Positions 54,216 to 63,132 of a stretch of 64,000 bases of DNA are shown in pieces (within the stretch, counting starts at the first letter, position 1; every line of letters starts with the position of its first letter). Below the pieces are notes generated by a model, which did not search any database, had not been told where the DNA came from, and saw nothing but the letters and a program-made list of their open reading frames with translations. Position numbers and translations under genes: made by a program. The DNA comes from Bin87 sp965220055 (GTDB lineage Bacteria; Chloroflexota; Dehalococcoidia; Lucifugimonadales; UBA3495), in assembly GCA_965220055.1 (NCBI GenBank), contig CBDCPE010000004.1, positions 1,674,001 through 1,738,000 of the forward strand, in the 5' to 3' direction.

Positions 54216-54845
54216 TGGGCGATGTCGACGCTGCTGAGACGGACGACCTAGGTACTCCGATGATCTTGTTGGGGTGGGCCGCAGCCATGGAATCGACGCT
54301 GACGAATAAGTCGTTCACGTCGCCGTGTTACTGCCGCAGATCGCAGCGCATCCCGTGCTAGTTGAGTTTGAGCAAGGGCTGGACCTTGGTTGGGGCTGCG
54401 GCTCGCGTCGGTTCTAGTCCACGTATTTCGTGGTCATGCGCCCGTTTTGATGATCTCGTCAGCTGCGGCATGCAGGATTGGTGAATAGTGTGCACCGTGC
54501 GCCAGGGTTGCCTGGGGCGCGAATCTCTCAACCAAAAGGCATCGCGCGCGGTTGTGGCAGATAACCGGCGGCCAGAACCATAGTGGTGATCGTCATTTTA
54601 CCCAAACGCTCGACAGGAGAGCACAGCGGATCCCTCTCGCTGGATTGGTTAAGACTTGCGACTCTTATTGCAGTTCTACCGCATGGGCACAGAGGGCATC
54701 ACGTACTACCTGGGACTCGGTTGCGTCGCCGCCATTGCTTGGTGTCCCAGAAGGCAGGACACATCCTGCTATAATTGCCCACCCTCGGAAGGCGTTACAT
54801 GGGTTAGACAGAGTGATTTTGGTTGCCTCAAGGTAGGCGTTTGGT
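54216..54845. other. Gap without a supported gene, upstream of the Iet-like operon
   Basis: About 630 bases. Short frames exist, none with a motif. The last 60 bases should hold the promoter of the AAA-subtilase pair; I see no convincing -35/-10. AGGTAGG lies about nine bases before the start codon. Confidence 0.45.
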
Positions 54846-55829
54846 ATGGCGCGCGCGGATCTGATCCTGAACTTGGTCAAGGCTGGTTCCAGCGGGGACC
54901 GGGTTCAGTTTCGCAAGGCCGTGGAAGCACTCGCAGCCGATGAGCGTGCCAAGCACCACGCGGTCCTCGCTGACCGCATCTTGGGTAATCTCTCGCTCAA
55001 CGGACACGGGAGTGGGAAACCGGCCGCTCCCGTTGGAGACCCTAAGGGCGGGACATCAAGAGAACTCCTCTTCGAACAGCATCCGTCGCGCGGGCTCGAA
55101 AGTCTAATATTGCCTGAAGGCGTCGAAGTTGCGCTCCTGGAACTTATCGAGGAGCAACTGAGGTCCGATCTGTTGCGGGCCTACAATTTGGAACCTCGGA
55201 ATCGCGTCCTGCTGACGGGCCCTCCAGGCAACGGCAAAACCACGTTGGCGGAAGCCTTGGCGGACGCCCTGAGTGTCCCACTGTTGACCGTGAGGTATGA
55301 GGCGGTCATCGGGAGTTACCTTGGCGAAACCGCTCAACGGATCTCCCAGGTCTTCGATTACGCTCGCTCCCGACAATGCGTGCTTTTTCTTGATGAGTTC
55401 GACGCGGTGGCCAAGGAAAGGGGAGACGTCAACGAAACTGGGGAGATCAAGCGGGTTGTCAGCTCTTTGCTGTTGCAGATAGATGCTCTGCCCAGTTATG
55501 TCGTGACCGTGACGGCCAGCAATCATCCAGAGTTGTTGGACCGGGCGGTCTGGCGCCGCTTTCAAATGCGCTTGGAGCTGCCGATGCCGGAGTATGAGCA
55601 GATCGTGACTTGGTTGCAGCGATTTGAGAGCAGGACAGGTTACGAGATGGATTTCTCCATCGAACGTTTGGCGCGAAAGCTGCAGGGCCTGAGTTTCGCG
55701 GAGGTCGAGGATTTTGGACTGGACGTCGTTCGCCGTGCGGTACTCAGCCAGCCCGAGACTGATATGAAGAGCATAGTGCGGGACCGTTTGCGCCAACTGG
55801 GGAACAGGGTCGGCGCACCGGCGAGTTAG
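54846..55829 (+). CDS. ietA: AAA+ ATPase of an IetA-like ATPase-subtilase pair
   Basis: A 327-residue AAA+ ATPase. After about 80 variable residues come SRGLESLILPEGVEVALLEL, Walker A GPPGNGKTT (residues 125-133), Walker B CVLFLDEFDAVAKERG, sensor-1 asparagine in VVTVTASNHPELLD, and arginine-finger-like RAVWRRFQMRL, a layout like FtsH/spastin-type AAA modules without a protease part. The next gene, four bases on, codes for a subtilase. This pairing matches IetA-IetS, first described as a plasmid stability/incompatibility toxin-antitoxin pair and later found protective against phage. The ATPase is thought to restrain or activate the protease. Assignment rests on gene order and domains; I cannot run a profile. 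Confidence 0.78.
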   Translation: MARADLILNLVKAGSSGDRVQFRKAVEALAADERAKHHAVLADRILGNLSLNGHGSGKPAAPVGDPKGGTSRELLFEQHPSRGLESLILPEGVEVALLELIEEQLRSDLLRAYNLEPRNRVLLTGPPGNGKTTLAEALADALSVPLLTVRYEAVIGSYLGETAQRISQVFDYARSRQCVLFLDEFDAVAKERGDVNETGEIKRVVSSLLLQIDALPSYVVTVTASNHPELLDRAVWRRFQMRLELPMPEYEQIVTWLQRFESRTGYEMDFSIERLARKLQGLSFAEVEDFGLDVVRRAVLSQPETDMKSIVRDRLRQLGNRVGAPAS

Positions 55830-55833
55830 TAAC

Positions 55834-58419
55834 GTGGCCGACTTACCTCTGCTCCCCTTTCCTGATCCCGAGATTGCTCAGCGTCAGCCTCGAGGTGGCG
55901 GCGGCCCGTCTCATCTCCGGTTACCGGGAGCGCGTCGTCAAGGCGAGAGGTTAGATCCTGAATTCCGCCGACTGGCCGAGGCGGTCGGGAACCGCAACAT
56001 GGAACTCCGTGATAATCCTGTAGGGGTGCTTCCCGACCAGGTCTTGGTCCTGGAAACCGTCGGCTCGGTAGATGATTTCGTCGATGCGGTCAGGAGGATC
56101 GACGGTCTTGAATGGCTTACGGAAGCCGATCTGTCGGACCTTGAACCTGACGACGACTTTCGCGACGACCGGGATGATCACGATGAGAGGGTCCTGCCGG
56201 GCAGGTTGTTCCTGGTGATGACCGACGCTGGAGCTTTAACCACGCTGAGGTTGCGGTTTGATGAATTCCAGCGAAATCCGGATGCCAGGTTCCCTGGTGG
56301 CTTGGCGCCGTTAAGGCACGTCTTCGAACAATTGCGGACGGTGCGGTTTTGGGGGCCAGAGGATCGTCTCGCGGAATTCGGTCTCTTTGAGGATTGGCGT
56401 TTCAGGTTGGACAATTCAGACCAGACGGCTCTATTGCCCTTTGAGGCTGAATTGTGGTTTCGAAGCACACCGTTGAGCAGACAGCAGGCGGAAGTCAGGT
56501 TTCGAGCCGTCGTGAGTTCAATGGGCGGAGAGATCTTCCAAAGCTCCGTGATTCCCGAGATCTCCTACCACGGAGTTCTTGGGCGAATCCCGGCGAACCG
56601 CGTTTCGGAGTTGGTGGGGCAAGACGACAGCCAGCTCGTCATGTGTGAAGACGCGATGTTCCTGCGGCCGGTCGGCCAATTCGCGGTCCCGGCAACCGAC
56701 GAGTTGGCCGATCCGGACGATGTGGTTCTGCTAGATGGGGATCCGAAGGGAATGGGTGAGCCGGTTGTGGCCCTTTTCGATGGCCTGCCTCTCACCGGGC
56801 ACCAACTACTCGACAGACGGTTGGTTTTGGATGACCCTGACGGGTATGAGGAGGGCTACCAGGCGAACCAACGTCATCACGGGACCGGCATGGCTTCCCT
56901 CATCTGCTACGGGGAGCTCGATGGCGGTGAACAGCCCATCAATCGTCGTCTTTACACACGGCCCATCCTGCGACCTGTTGCGGAATGGGGCGGTCAATCT
57001 TGGAGGGAGAAGATTCCCGAGGACGAATTGGCGGTGGACCTGATCCACCGGGCGGTGCGGCGGTTGTTCGAAGGCGATGGACAAGAGCCGGCGGTGGCGT
57101 CTGGAGTACGGATCATCAATCTGTCGGTGTGCGACGAACGTCGTCCGTTCGTGCGAGAGATGAGCCCTTTGGCTCGTCTACTGGACTGGCTCGCCTTCAA
57201 GTACGGGGTGCTATTCTTGGTGAGCGCCGGAAACCATGGCGACGCCATTGAGTTGAACGTGCCCCGAGGCGGCTTTGAAGAGTTGGACCGGGAGGGACGA
57301 GCGTCTGCTGTGTTCAATGCCCTGGCCGCCGATACCAGGAAACGCAGTTTGCTGTCGCCGTCGGAGACCCTTAACGGTCTAACCGTGGGTGCAGTTCATT
57401 CAGATTCCTCGGAAGTGCCTGACGGCTACCGTTGGATAAACCCGTACAGCGAGGATGGATTTCCCAGTGTGGTGAGTGCCCACGGGCCCGGTTACCGCCG
57501 GTCCGTCAAACCGGAACTCATGCTGCCCGGCGGGCGGCAATCGTTGGCCGAGAAGATGGGTACTACCCATGAAAAAGCTACGCTTGAAATCAGAGATTTC
57601 CGAGTTCCTCCGGGTCAGCGGGTGGCGTGGCCGGGTGAACAAGGTAGTTTGGATGCCAGCCGCTACACCCGAGGGACCAGCAACGCTACCGCATTGGCTT
57701 CCCGGGCGGCTTGCCGGCTGTACGACGTGCTGTGCGATTTGCGCTCCCAGTGGCCGTCGTTCCCTGGTGAGCCCTACGACGCGGTGTTGCTGAAAGCCTT
57801 ACTGGTGCATGGAGCGCACTGTGAATTGCCTCTTGATCACTACGCGTCGCTCCTGAATGACGCCAATGGGAAGCGTCAGAACAAGGAGGTCGCGACTCGG
57901 TTGATTGGGTACGGTGCCGCGGATACGGAACGGGCGATGTTTTGTACCGACCACAGGGCAACCGTGGTGGGATGTGGCGAAATAGGCGCGGAGGAGGCCC
58001 ACACCTTCCGCCTTCCGGCCCCGCTTGGGCTTTCGGGTATAGCTGACCCGCGGCGGATCATCACAACCTTGGCGTGGCTGTCTCCAATCAACTGTTCCCA
58101 TCGCAATTACCGTAAGGCACAGCTCGAGTTCAGGGCAGGTCGGTCTCTGGCGGAAGACCCCATTGGAGCCACTCATCCTCAGGTTCGCCGCGGTACCGTC
58201 CAACATGAAGTGAGGGAGGGCAGAGGCGCCCAGATCGTGAACGACGGGGACGAAATCGAGATCCGCGTTGAATGCCGCGCTGATGCAGGAGATCTCGACG
58301 AAACGGTCAGGTACGCGTTGGTGGTCACCCTCGAGGTCGAGCAGAACGTGGATGTCCTTCTTTACGAGGAGATTAGGGACCGGCTGGAGCCACCCACTCC
58401 CGTGCGTATCAATCCTTAG
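55834..58419 (+). CDS. ietS: Subtilisin-like (S8) serine protease of an IetS-like pair
   Basis: An 861-residue protein with a GTG start four bases after the ATPase stop. About 300 residues precede an S8 peptidase domain. The triad is visible: Asp316 in VVALFDGLPLTG, His349 in NQRHHGTGMASLIC and Ser616 in RGTSNATALASRAA; the oxyanion asparagine is in FLVSAGNHGD. The His-to-Ser spacing is long because of insertions. The last 150 residues look beta-rich. No signal peptide or membrane segment, so it works inside the cell. This long N-terminus and the preceding AAA+ gene are the hallmarks of IetS. The catalytic residues are all kept, so the enzyme is probably functional and lethal or abortive on release; that last step is inference. 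Confidence 0.8.
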   Translation: MADLPLLPFPDPEIAQRQPRGGGGPSHLRLPGARRQGERLDPEFRRLAEAVGNRNMELRDNPVGVLPDQVLVLETVGSVDDFVDAVRRIDGLEWLTEADLSDLEPDDDFRDDRDDHDERVLPGRLFLVMTDAGALTTLRLRFDEFQRNPDARFPGGLAPLRHVFEQLRTVRFWGPEDRLAEFGLFEDWRFRLDNSDQTALLPFEAELWFRSTPLSRQQAEVRFRAVVSSMGGEIFQSSVIPEISYHGVLGRIPANRVSELVGQDDSQLVMCEDAMFLRPVGQFAVPATDELADPDDVVLLDGDPKGMGEPVVALFDGLPLTGHQLLDRRLVLDDPDGYEEGYQANQRHHGTGMASLICYGELDGGEQPINRRLYTRPILRPVAEWGGQSWREKIPEDELAVDLIHRAVRRLFEGDGQEPAVASGVRIINLSVCDERRPFVREMSPLARLLDWLAFKYGVLFLVSAGNHGDAIELNVPRGGFEELDREGRASAVFNALAADTRKRSLLSPSETLNGLTVGAVHSDSSEVPDGYRWINPYSEDGFPSVVSAHGPGYRRSVKPELMLPGGRQSLAEKMGTTHEKATLEIRDFRVPPGQRVAWPGEQGSLDASRYTRGTSNATALASRAACRLYDVLCDLRSQWPSFPGEPYDAVLLKALLVHGAHCELPLDHYASLLNDANGKRQNKEVATRLIGYGAADTERAMFCTDHRATVVGCGEIGAEEAHTFRLPAPLGLSGIADPRRIITTLAWLSPINCSHRNYRKAQLEFRAGRSLAEDPIGATHPQVRRGTVQHEVREGRGAQIVNDGDEIEIRVECRADAGDLDETVRYALVVTLEVEQNVDVLLYEEIRDRLEPPTPVRINP

Positions 58420-58650
58420 CCCTGCGCGAGGTGTGCTCACTTTCTCGAGGTGTGCCCACTTAAATGTATCGCGGCTGCCCGCAATCGTTACAGTTCGCCC
58501 ATTTCGGACGTACCCACGTTCAGCGCACCACACGATCAGGTTGAAGCGACGCTGATTGGCATCGTGTCTTTGTGGAGCGGCAAGGGGTCCTGTTGAAGTG
58601 CAATCGCCACCACCCTAAGAGACGATTTCTGTCAATGGCTGTCGCCGTCC

Positions 58651-59020
58651 GGGAGAAATGTCCGCTTTACTGTGCAGCAGAAATGTCACTGGTCTGTGCC
58701 GGGATCGTATCAGCGGATAAAGTGGGCGTCACCGATGGCGAGCCCCCGGCCGCGCCAGCCGCAACCGTTGGTCCACGCAAGCCGACCTTCCTTCAGCAGG
58801 AGAGATGGAAAGCGGTGCAAAAAGCCAGGCGCAAGGGCATGTCGTTGCGGGCAATTGAGCGGGAGTTGGGGATCCACAGGTCCACCATCAGGAAATATCT
58901 GGAGGCCGGAGGACCACCAGGACGGCAGCCCCGGACGGTTCCCATTTCGTCAACATCGGATACCATGGCAACATAGTCGAGTGACATTTTCGCTGAACAC
59001 TTAACCGGACATTTCCCCTG
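58651..59020 (+). mobile_element. Miniature element with 44-bp inverted repeats and an HTH fragment
   Basis: The left end (from 58652) and right end (to 59018) are inverted copies; by my count 36 of 44 aligned positions agree. Shared blocks include GAAATGTCCG and AAATGTCACT. Inside is a frame (within 58690-58976) for RKPTFLQQERWKAVQKARRK and MSLRAIERELGIHRSTIRKY, the C-terminal HTH of the ISNCY-like transposases at 38799-43294; no catalytic domain remains. The inner half of the repeats also matches the left ends of those two elements. It is thus a deletion derivative (MITE-like) of about 370 bp, next to the Iet-like operon. Confidence 0.75.
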
Positions 59021-59128
59021 ACCTACGACACCACAACGGTGCGTTTTGCCGACGCCATTGACAGTACAAAGTCTGCCAGCGGCGGATTCAGGGCGAAGAG
59101 GTTTGACTTGCGCGCCATAATTGAGCGC

Positions 59129-59869
59129 TTAGGTTGCCTCGTCGCAGTTCCAACAGGGGTTGAGCCGTTCCACTATCTGGCTGTGCTCTCCGTTGACAAT
59201 AGTTTCCTGCCAGTGGATGTCGCCGCCGCGTCTGAACCGCGGGAGGGTATTGGAGTAGCCGAACATCCAAGTCTTGACGCCGGCCTTGATGTTCGTGCCG
59301 TTCGGTAGCTGGACGACATCTTTGTCGAACCGTTTCCATTCGGGCTGGTGACAGGCGCGGAAGTTGTACCAGTAGCGGTTCCTTGTAGAATAGTGAGGAA
59401 TCATGCCGACGTGTCCGCTGAGGCCTTTGCGCATGAGGTAGTAGCCGGCGTGGATGCCGAAGGAAATAATCACGGCGTTGGGCTTGGCCACCAAGCGAAG
59501 TTCCTCTTTCAGCAGGTCGAACCAGAGGTCGTATCTCTGAACGCTTTCCTTGCCGGGTCCGCCGGCGACGGCACCTTTGGCTAAGTCGGTGAGGTGGTAG
59601 TTCCGGTTGGAGTCGCTCAGGTATCTGTCGACGACGTAATGGAGGGGTTCACAGCGCGGGCATCCCGGGAAATTGTGTATCCCCGTTTCCAGGTATTCTT
59701 TGACGCCGATGAGCGACGGCTCGGAACCGATCAGGACGTAGTCCACGGGCGCGGTTGGTGGGTTGACCGCCAAGTAGTGGCTGTCCAAATCGGGAAAGCG
59801 CTCGTTGTCGGCCTCTACCCGAACCATAAATTTACGGTTCAACTCTTTGAATGCCCGTAACAACGTCAT
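59129..59869 (-). CDS. Uracil-DNA-glycosylase-like fold protein, unknown function
   Basis: A 246-residue protein with a clear ribosome site (AGGAGG, six to seven bases before the ATG). Parts recall the UDG superfamily: the opening strand and loop VDYVLIGSEPSLIGVKEY, NYHLTDLAKGAVAGGPGKES in place of the active-site water loop, and the strand PNAVIISFGIHAGYYLM. A CPRCEP motif near residue 70 could bind metal. It lacks the exact GQDPY/GEAPG and HPSP motifs of active glycosylases. It stands alone on the minus strand within a run of defence-like genes. Nearest-family call is tentative; that it is a gene is quite sure. Confidence 0.6.
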   Translation of the reverse strand: MTLLRAFKELNRKFMVRVEADNERFPDLDSHYLAVNPPTAPVDYVLIGSEPSLIGVKEYLETGIHNFPGCPRCEPLHYVVDRYLSDSNRNYHLTDLAKGAVAGGPGKESVQRYDLWFDLLKEELRLVAKPNAVIISFGIHAGYYLMRKGLSGHVGMIPHYSTRNRYWYNFRACHQPEWKRFDKDVVQLPNGTNIKAGVKTWMFGYSNTLPRFRRGGDIHWQETIVNGEHSQIVERLNPCWNCDEAT

Positions 59870-59998
59870 TTATATCCTCCTGGGGATTGTTGGGATCGCC
59901 TAGACGACGCCGAACCGATGGGCCCAGAGAGTTTGGGCACTTTCCACGTTACCGACGCGGACTTGTGTAGCATAGTGACTGTGATCGAAGACCGGACG

Positions 59999-60031
59999 CA
60001 ATGGCAGACTTGTACCTCAAGTCTGCCATTG
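59999..60031. repeat. Perfect 13-bp inverted repeat (hairpin 1)
   Basis: CAATGGCAGACTT, seven-base loop GTACCTC, AAGTCTGCCATTG. No T-tract follows on either strand, so it is not a standard terminator. Confidence 0.75.
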
Positions 60032-60096
60032 TTGTGCGCCCTGCGCTGGTCCGGAGCGCATTCGTAAGCACAGCGGTGGGGTCGATAGGCGGCAAA

Positions 60097-60125
60097 ATGG
60101 CAGAGTTGCTAATGAATTCTGCCAT
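60097..60125. repeat. Inverted repeat sharing its stem with hairpin 1 (hairpin 2)
   Basis: ATGGCAGA (60097-60104) and TCTGCCAT (60118-60125) form an 8-bp stem with a 13-base loop. The stem is the same as the outer part of hairpin 1, about 97 bases away. Confidence 0.6.
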
Positions 60126-60434
60126 CGTTAGACTTAACCTACCGCATCGTAACGATGTGCAATTCGGCCGACCGCGTTAAAACCGACTTGGTGTCCCATC
60201 CGTCATGCGCGGCTCGGATGACGTGGCGGCCGTCGACATCTACCTGTAACAGCCCTTCAATTTCAACCTCGCACACGCCCGGACCTTGAGTGGCGCTGGT
60301 GCCGATATGCATAACCCCGACCCTGATAACCTTGCTCAACTGGGGGCTGGAACACAGAGAGCCGAATGCCGGAGGGTTTACAAGGTTCGGCCGCTGGATC
60401 AGTGGACTAAAATTTGAGGTTCACGGAGATTGGG

Positions 60435-61451
60435 ATGTTTGACCAGTTGATCAGAGAACTGCGGAACCTGCAGGGTCCTGTGCAGATACCTATCGATCTC
60501 GAAATCGATGACCAGGGTTATCTGGATCGCCAATGTCCGTCAATCGAATGCGGGAACCAGTTCAAGATACTACTTGAGGACTGGGTGGCTGTCGTGTCTG
60601 ACGAGGTAGTCTATTGCCCTCGGTGCTGTCATGAAGAAATTGCGGCGGAGTGGAACACGCCCGAACAAACCGAACACATCAGCGGTACGGCTCTGAATCA
60701 TGCCCAACGGAGGATCGACGACGCCTTCGTACGCGGGGCCAAGCGTTTTAACTCCGGTCAAAACCGCAGCAATTTCATTTCGATGACTATGTCCTATCGG
60801 CCTAGTCCTATCCGAGTCCTCATACCACCGAACGCTGCGGAGGTAATGACCCAAGTGTTCCGATGCGAAGGATGCGGTTGCCGGCACGCGTCGCTCGGCG
60901 CGGCGTTCTTTTGTCCCGCATGCGGGAGGACTGCCATTCTAGAATCGTTCGCCAACGCCATGGAAACAGTCCGGAATACCATCGTTGCTCTACCCACAGT
61001 ACTCAGCGCAGTCGAAGCGGAATTGGGGAAGGACTCTGCCACTGATATAGCTCGCCACATCAGAGAGAATGCGTTGGTGAAAGTAGTCGCGTCGTTTCAA
61101 AAATACGCCGAGGACTGCTTCGCGAAATTAGAGCGCGCGCAAGATTATCTAGACCGACGGAACCTCTTCCAGAACATCAGGCGATCCGACGAGACGTGGC
61201 GGGCAGCTACAGGAACCGGTTATGCCGACATACTGGCCGACGACGAATACCTCAGGCTGATAACCTACTTCCAGCAACGCCATGTCGTCGAACATCGAGA
61301 CGGAGTCGTCGACCAACAATACATAGACCGCGCGGATGATACCCGGTTCACCGTCGGCCAACGGCTCGTCGTGGCGGATGGGCATGTGCTCGACCTAGTT
61401 TCGATAGTCGAAAAATTGTCCCGCGATATGGCCGTATTGGCGAGATTGTGA
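60435..61451 (+). CDS. Zinc-ribbon protein with an Rx4H HEPN-like motif, unknown function
   Basis: A 338-residue protein. The first half carries two metal-binding ribbons: CPSIECGNQF paired with YCPRCCHEE, then FRCEGCGCRH paired with FFCPACGR. A helical middle follows. Near the C-terminus is QQRHVVEHRDGVVDQQYI, in which Arg and His are spaced as Rx4H, the motif of HEPN ribonucleases, and the following V-D-Q-x-Y-I strand resembles that of HEPN-like proteins of unknown function. Start is the ATG 60435 with GGAG ten bases ahead. It overlaps the HNH fragment by four bases. If it is a HEPN nuclease, it would fit an abortive-infection or toxin role in the surrounding defence cluster. Unproven. Confidence 0.6.
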   Translation: MFDQLIRELRNLQGPVQIPIDLEIDDQGYLDRQCPSIECGNQFKILLEDWVAVVSDEVVYCPRCCHEEIAAEWNTPEQTEHISGTALNHAQRRIDDAFVRGAKRFNSGQNRSNFISMTMSYRPSPIRVLIPPNAAEVMTQVFRCEGCGCRHASLGAAFFCPACGRTAILESFANAMETVRNTIVALPTVLSAVEAELGKDSATDIARHIRENALVKVVASFQKYAEDCFAKLERAQDYLDRRNLFQNIRRSDETWRAATGTGYADILADDEYLRLITYFQQRHVVEHRDGVVDQQYIDRADDTRFTVGQRLVVADGHVLDLVSIVEKLSRDMAVLARL

Positions 61452-61782
61452 CGCCCTACGAGCATCCCGCTCTCCGTCGAGTGTTCAAACATCAACGGTG
61501 CCAACAGTTGCGGTGGTATCGGCCCAGTCTCAACCACGCGCAAGTGCCCTACCGACAAAACAAGCACGTTTTGTTCGGTCAGCGGAGGGCCGATGCAGCG
61601 GTTTGCCGCAGCGAGTTCCCGTTCCGCGTCCTGGAGGTGGACCACATCACCCGCAGCGCGCCGGCGGCCAGGACAACAGTGAGAACCTGCAATTGCTCTG
61701 CGCCCACTGCAATCGGGTGAAGGGCGACCGGCTGCAGGAGTACCTGGTAGCCAGGTTGCTAGAGCTCGGGACCGCGGCGTGA
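61448..61782 (+). pseudogene. HNH endonuclease domain, frameshifted fragment
   Basis: Two frames join to one HNH module. The first (GTG 61448) ends its homology in EFPFRVLEVDHITRSAP (first His of HNH); the second continues with GGQDNSENLQLLCAHCNRVKGDRLQEYL (Asn, His and zinc Cys). The break is near 61663-61675. This exact module (KHVLFGQ, EFPFR, EVDHI, GGQDN, ENLQLLC) is common at the C-terminus of site-specific DNA methyltransferases and as stand-alone nuclease. About 40 codons ahead of it look unrelated, so the methyltransferase part, if any, is lost. It overlaps the upstream gene by four bases. Confidence 0.7.
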
Positions 61783-61783
61783 C

Positions 61784-62926
61784 ATGAAGCAACTCGCGCG
61801 GAAGATCTGGCCCAATGGCGGCGTTACGAGAGTCCTGATGGTGATGGCGGTCTTGTTGATCGTAGGTGCCGTCCTCTCGTGGCTGGGTTGGGATTGGTTG
61901 CGTCGCGAAACATCGATGACAGCGTCGAACGGCGAGACCGCAAGGAATGTGGGGTTTCTGATCGCCGGTAGCCTAGCTCTGGTCTTTGGTGTGTGGCGAG
62001 CGATAGTTGCTGAACGCCAAGCAAAGGCTTCTCAAGGGCAAACTGAGACTGCACAGAAAGGATTGCTCAACGAACGTTATCAGCGCGGAGCAGAGATGCT
62101 TGGTAGCGAAACGTTGGCCGTCCGATTGGGAGGAATCTACGCCCTCAAAAGGCTAGCTGACGAACGCCCCGAGGACTATCACATCCAGTGCATGGAATTG
62201 CTGTCGGCGTTCGTGAGGAATTCAGACTCCAACAAGCTCGGTTACGTTTCATCGTACGTACCCTTTCCATCGTACGTGGCATCACCCAACTATTTCCCGC
62301 CCCTCCGCGACGACGTGCAGGCTGCTATCACAGCCGTGGGCACGCGCAAAGAGACCGGCAGGGAGTTGGAGTTGGAGTCCAATTTCACGCTTGATCTGCA
62401 TGGTTCAGACCTCATTGGCGCTAATCTCCGCGGAGCCGAATTGGCTAGATCAGACCTTTCTGGCGCCTGCCTGGTTCACGCCGACTTGCGCAATGCTCGA
62501 TTGCACCTCGTGGATTTAACGAAAACCGATCTGCGGTATGCCGAATTAACAGGAGCAGATTGCTCAAATTCAGTGGCTATCGTCGCTACATTTCAGAGCT
62601 GCAACTCGCGATGGGCGAGCTTTTCTCACGCTAATTTGACGGTTATCGCGCAGCGAAAGGGTGTTCGCAAGATGAGCGCAAGTTGGCGTTTCCACCGTCG
62701 TTTGCCTGCCCTTATAGCGACGACCAATCACCTCGGAGTTGAATTACCCATGGGCGGTTCGGACGAAGGTATCGGGCTCTGCTCCGTGGTCAGGTTCACC
62801 GCCACCTTGTGCGGCGTCGGGAAATGGATGGGGCTCCAAGCCGGACGTCGAGGTTTACTTGCACTTCAGGCGAAATGCGACAACGTTGATCGCCTCGGAG
62901 CTGCTTGGGAAAGCTATTCGGCATAG
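61784..62926 (+). CDS. Membrane-anchored pentapeptide-repeat protein
   Basis: A 380-residue protein beginning one base after the HNH stop. Two hydrophobic segments (about residues 14-36 and 55-75) anchor it; then RYQRGAEMLGSETLAVRLGGIYALKRLA, a motif often found between the membrane part and the pentapeptide repeats of such proteins. The repeats run from about 204 to 290 (LHGSDLIGANLRGAELARSD and so on) with the A(D/N)LxG rhythm. After about residue 290 (62650) the rhythm stops and the sequence becomes unlike the family, so a frameshift near 62650 or a recombined 3' end is possible. Such proteins appear in defence islands; role unknown. Confidence 0.7.
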   Translation: MKQLARKIWPNGGVTRVLMVMAVLLIVGAVLSWLGWDWLRRETSMTASNGETARNVGFLIAGSLALVFGVWRAIVAERQAKASQGQTETAQKGLLNERYQRGAEMLGSETLAVRLGGIYALKRLADERPEDYHIQCMELLSAFVRNSDSNKLGYVSSYVPFPSYVASPNYFPPLRDDVQAAITAVGTRKETGRELELESNFTLDLHGSDLIGANLRGAELARSDLSGACLVHADLRNARLHLVDLTKTDLRYAELTGADCSNSVAIVATFQSCNSRWASFSHANLTVIAQRKGVRKMSASWRFHRRLPALIATTNHLGVELPMGGSDEGIGLCSVVRFTATLCGVGKWMGLQAGRRGLLALQAKCDNVDRLGAAWESYSA

Positions 62927-63132
62927 ATGCAGCGGGCGACGTCCGGTGTACCGGCTGCTGGAGCCAGGGCACTGGACGTCGCCGAATGATACTGATGGCC
63001 GCCTCGGTGTTCAGGAATTTGCCATCTCTAATGCCGGCGGGCTTGAGGCAAATATCGCCGTACTCCGCTCGATTGCATGAGTTTTCTTCCCTGTGATCAG
63101 GTTTCGCGCCAATCCGCCGGCCAACCCGATCA

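Larger units (their letters stand above)
59870..60434. other. Gap with two related hairpins and a doubtful small ORF
   Basis: About 565 bases between two divergent genes. It contains two hairpins that share the stem ATGGCAGA (listed separately). A 66-codon minus-strand frame (60139-60339, TTG start, IRVGVMHIGTSATQG) has no ribosome site and no motif; I do not call it a gene. Confidence 0.45.

Noticed and set aside
60139..60339. 66-residue minus-strand ORF
   Set aside because: TTG start, no ribosome site and no recognisable motif.
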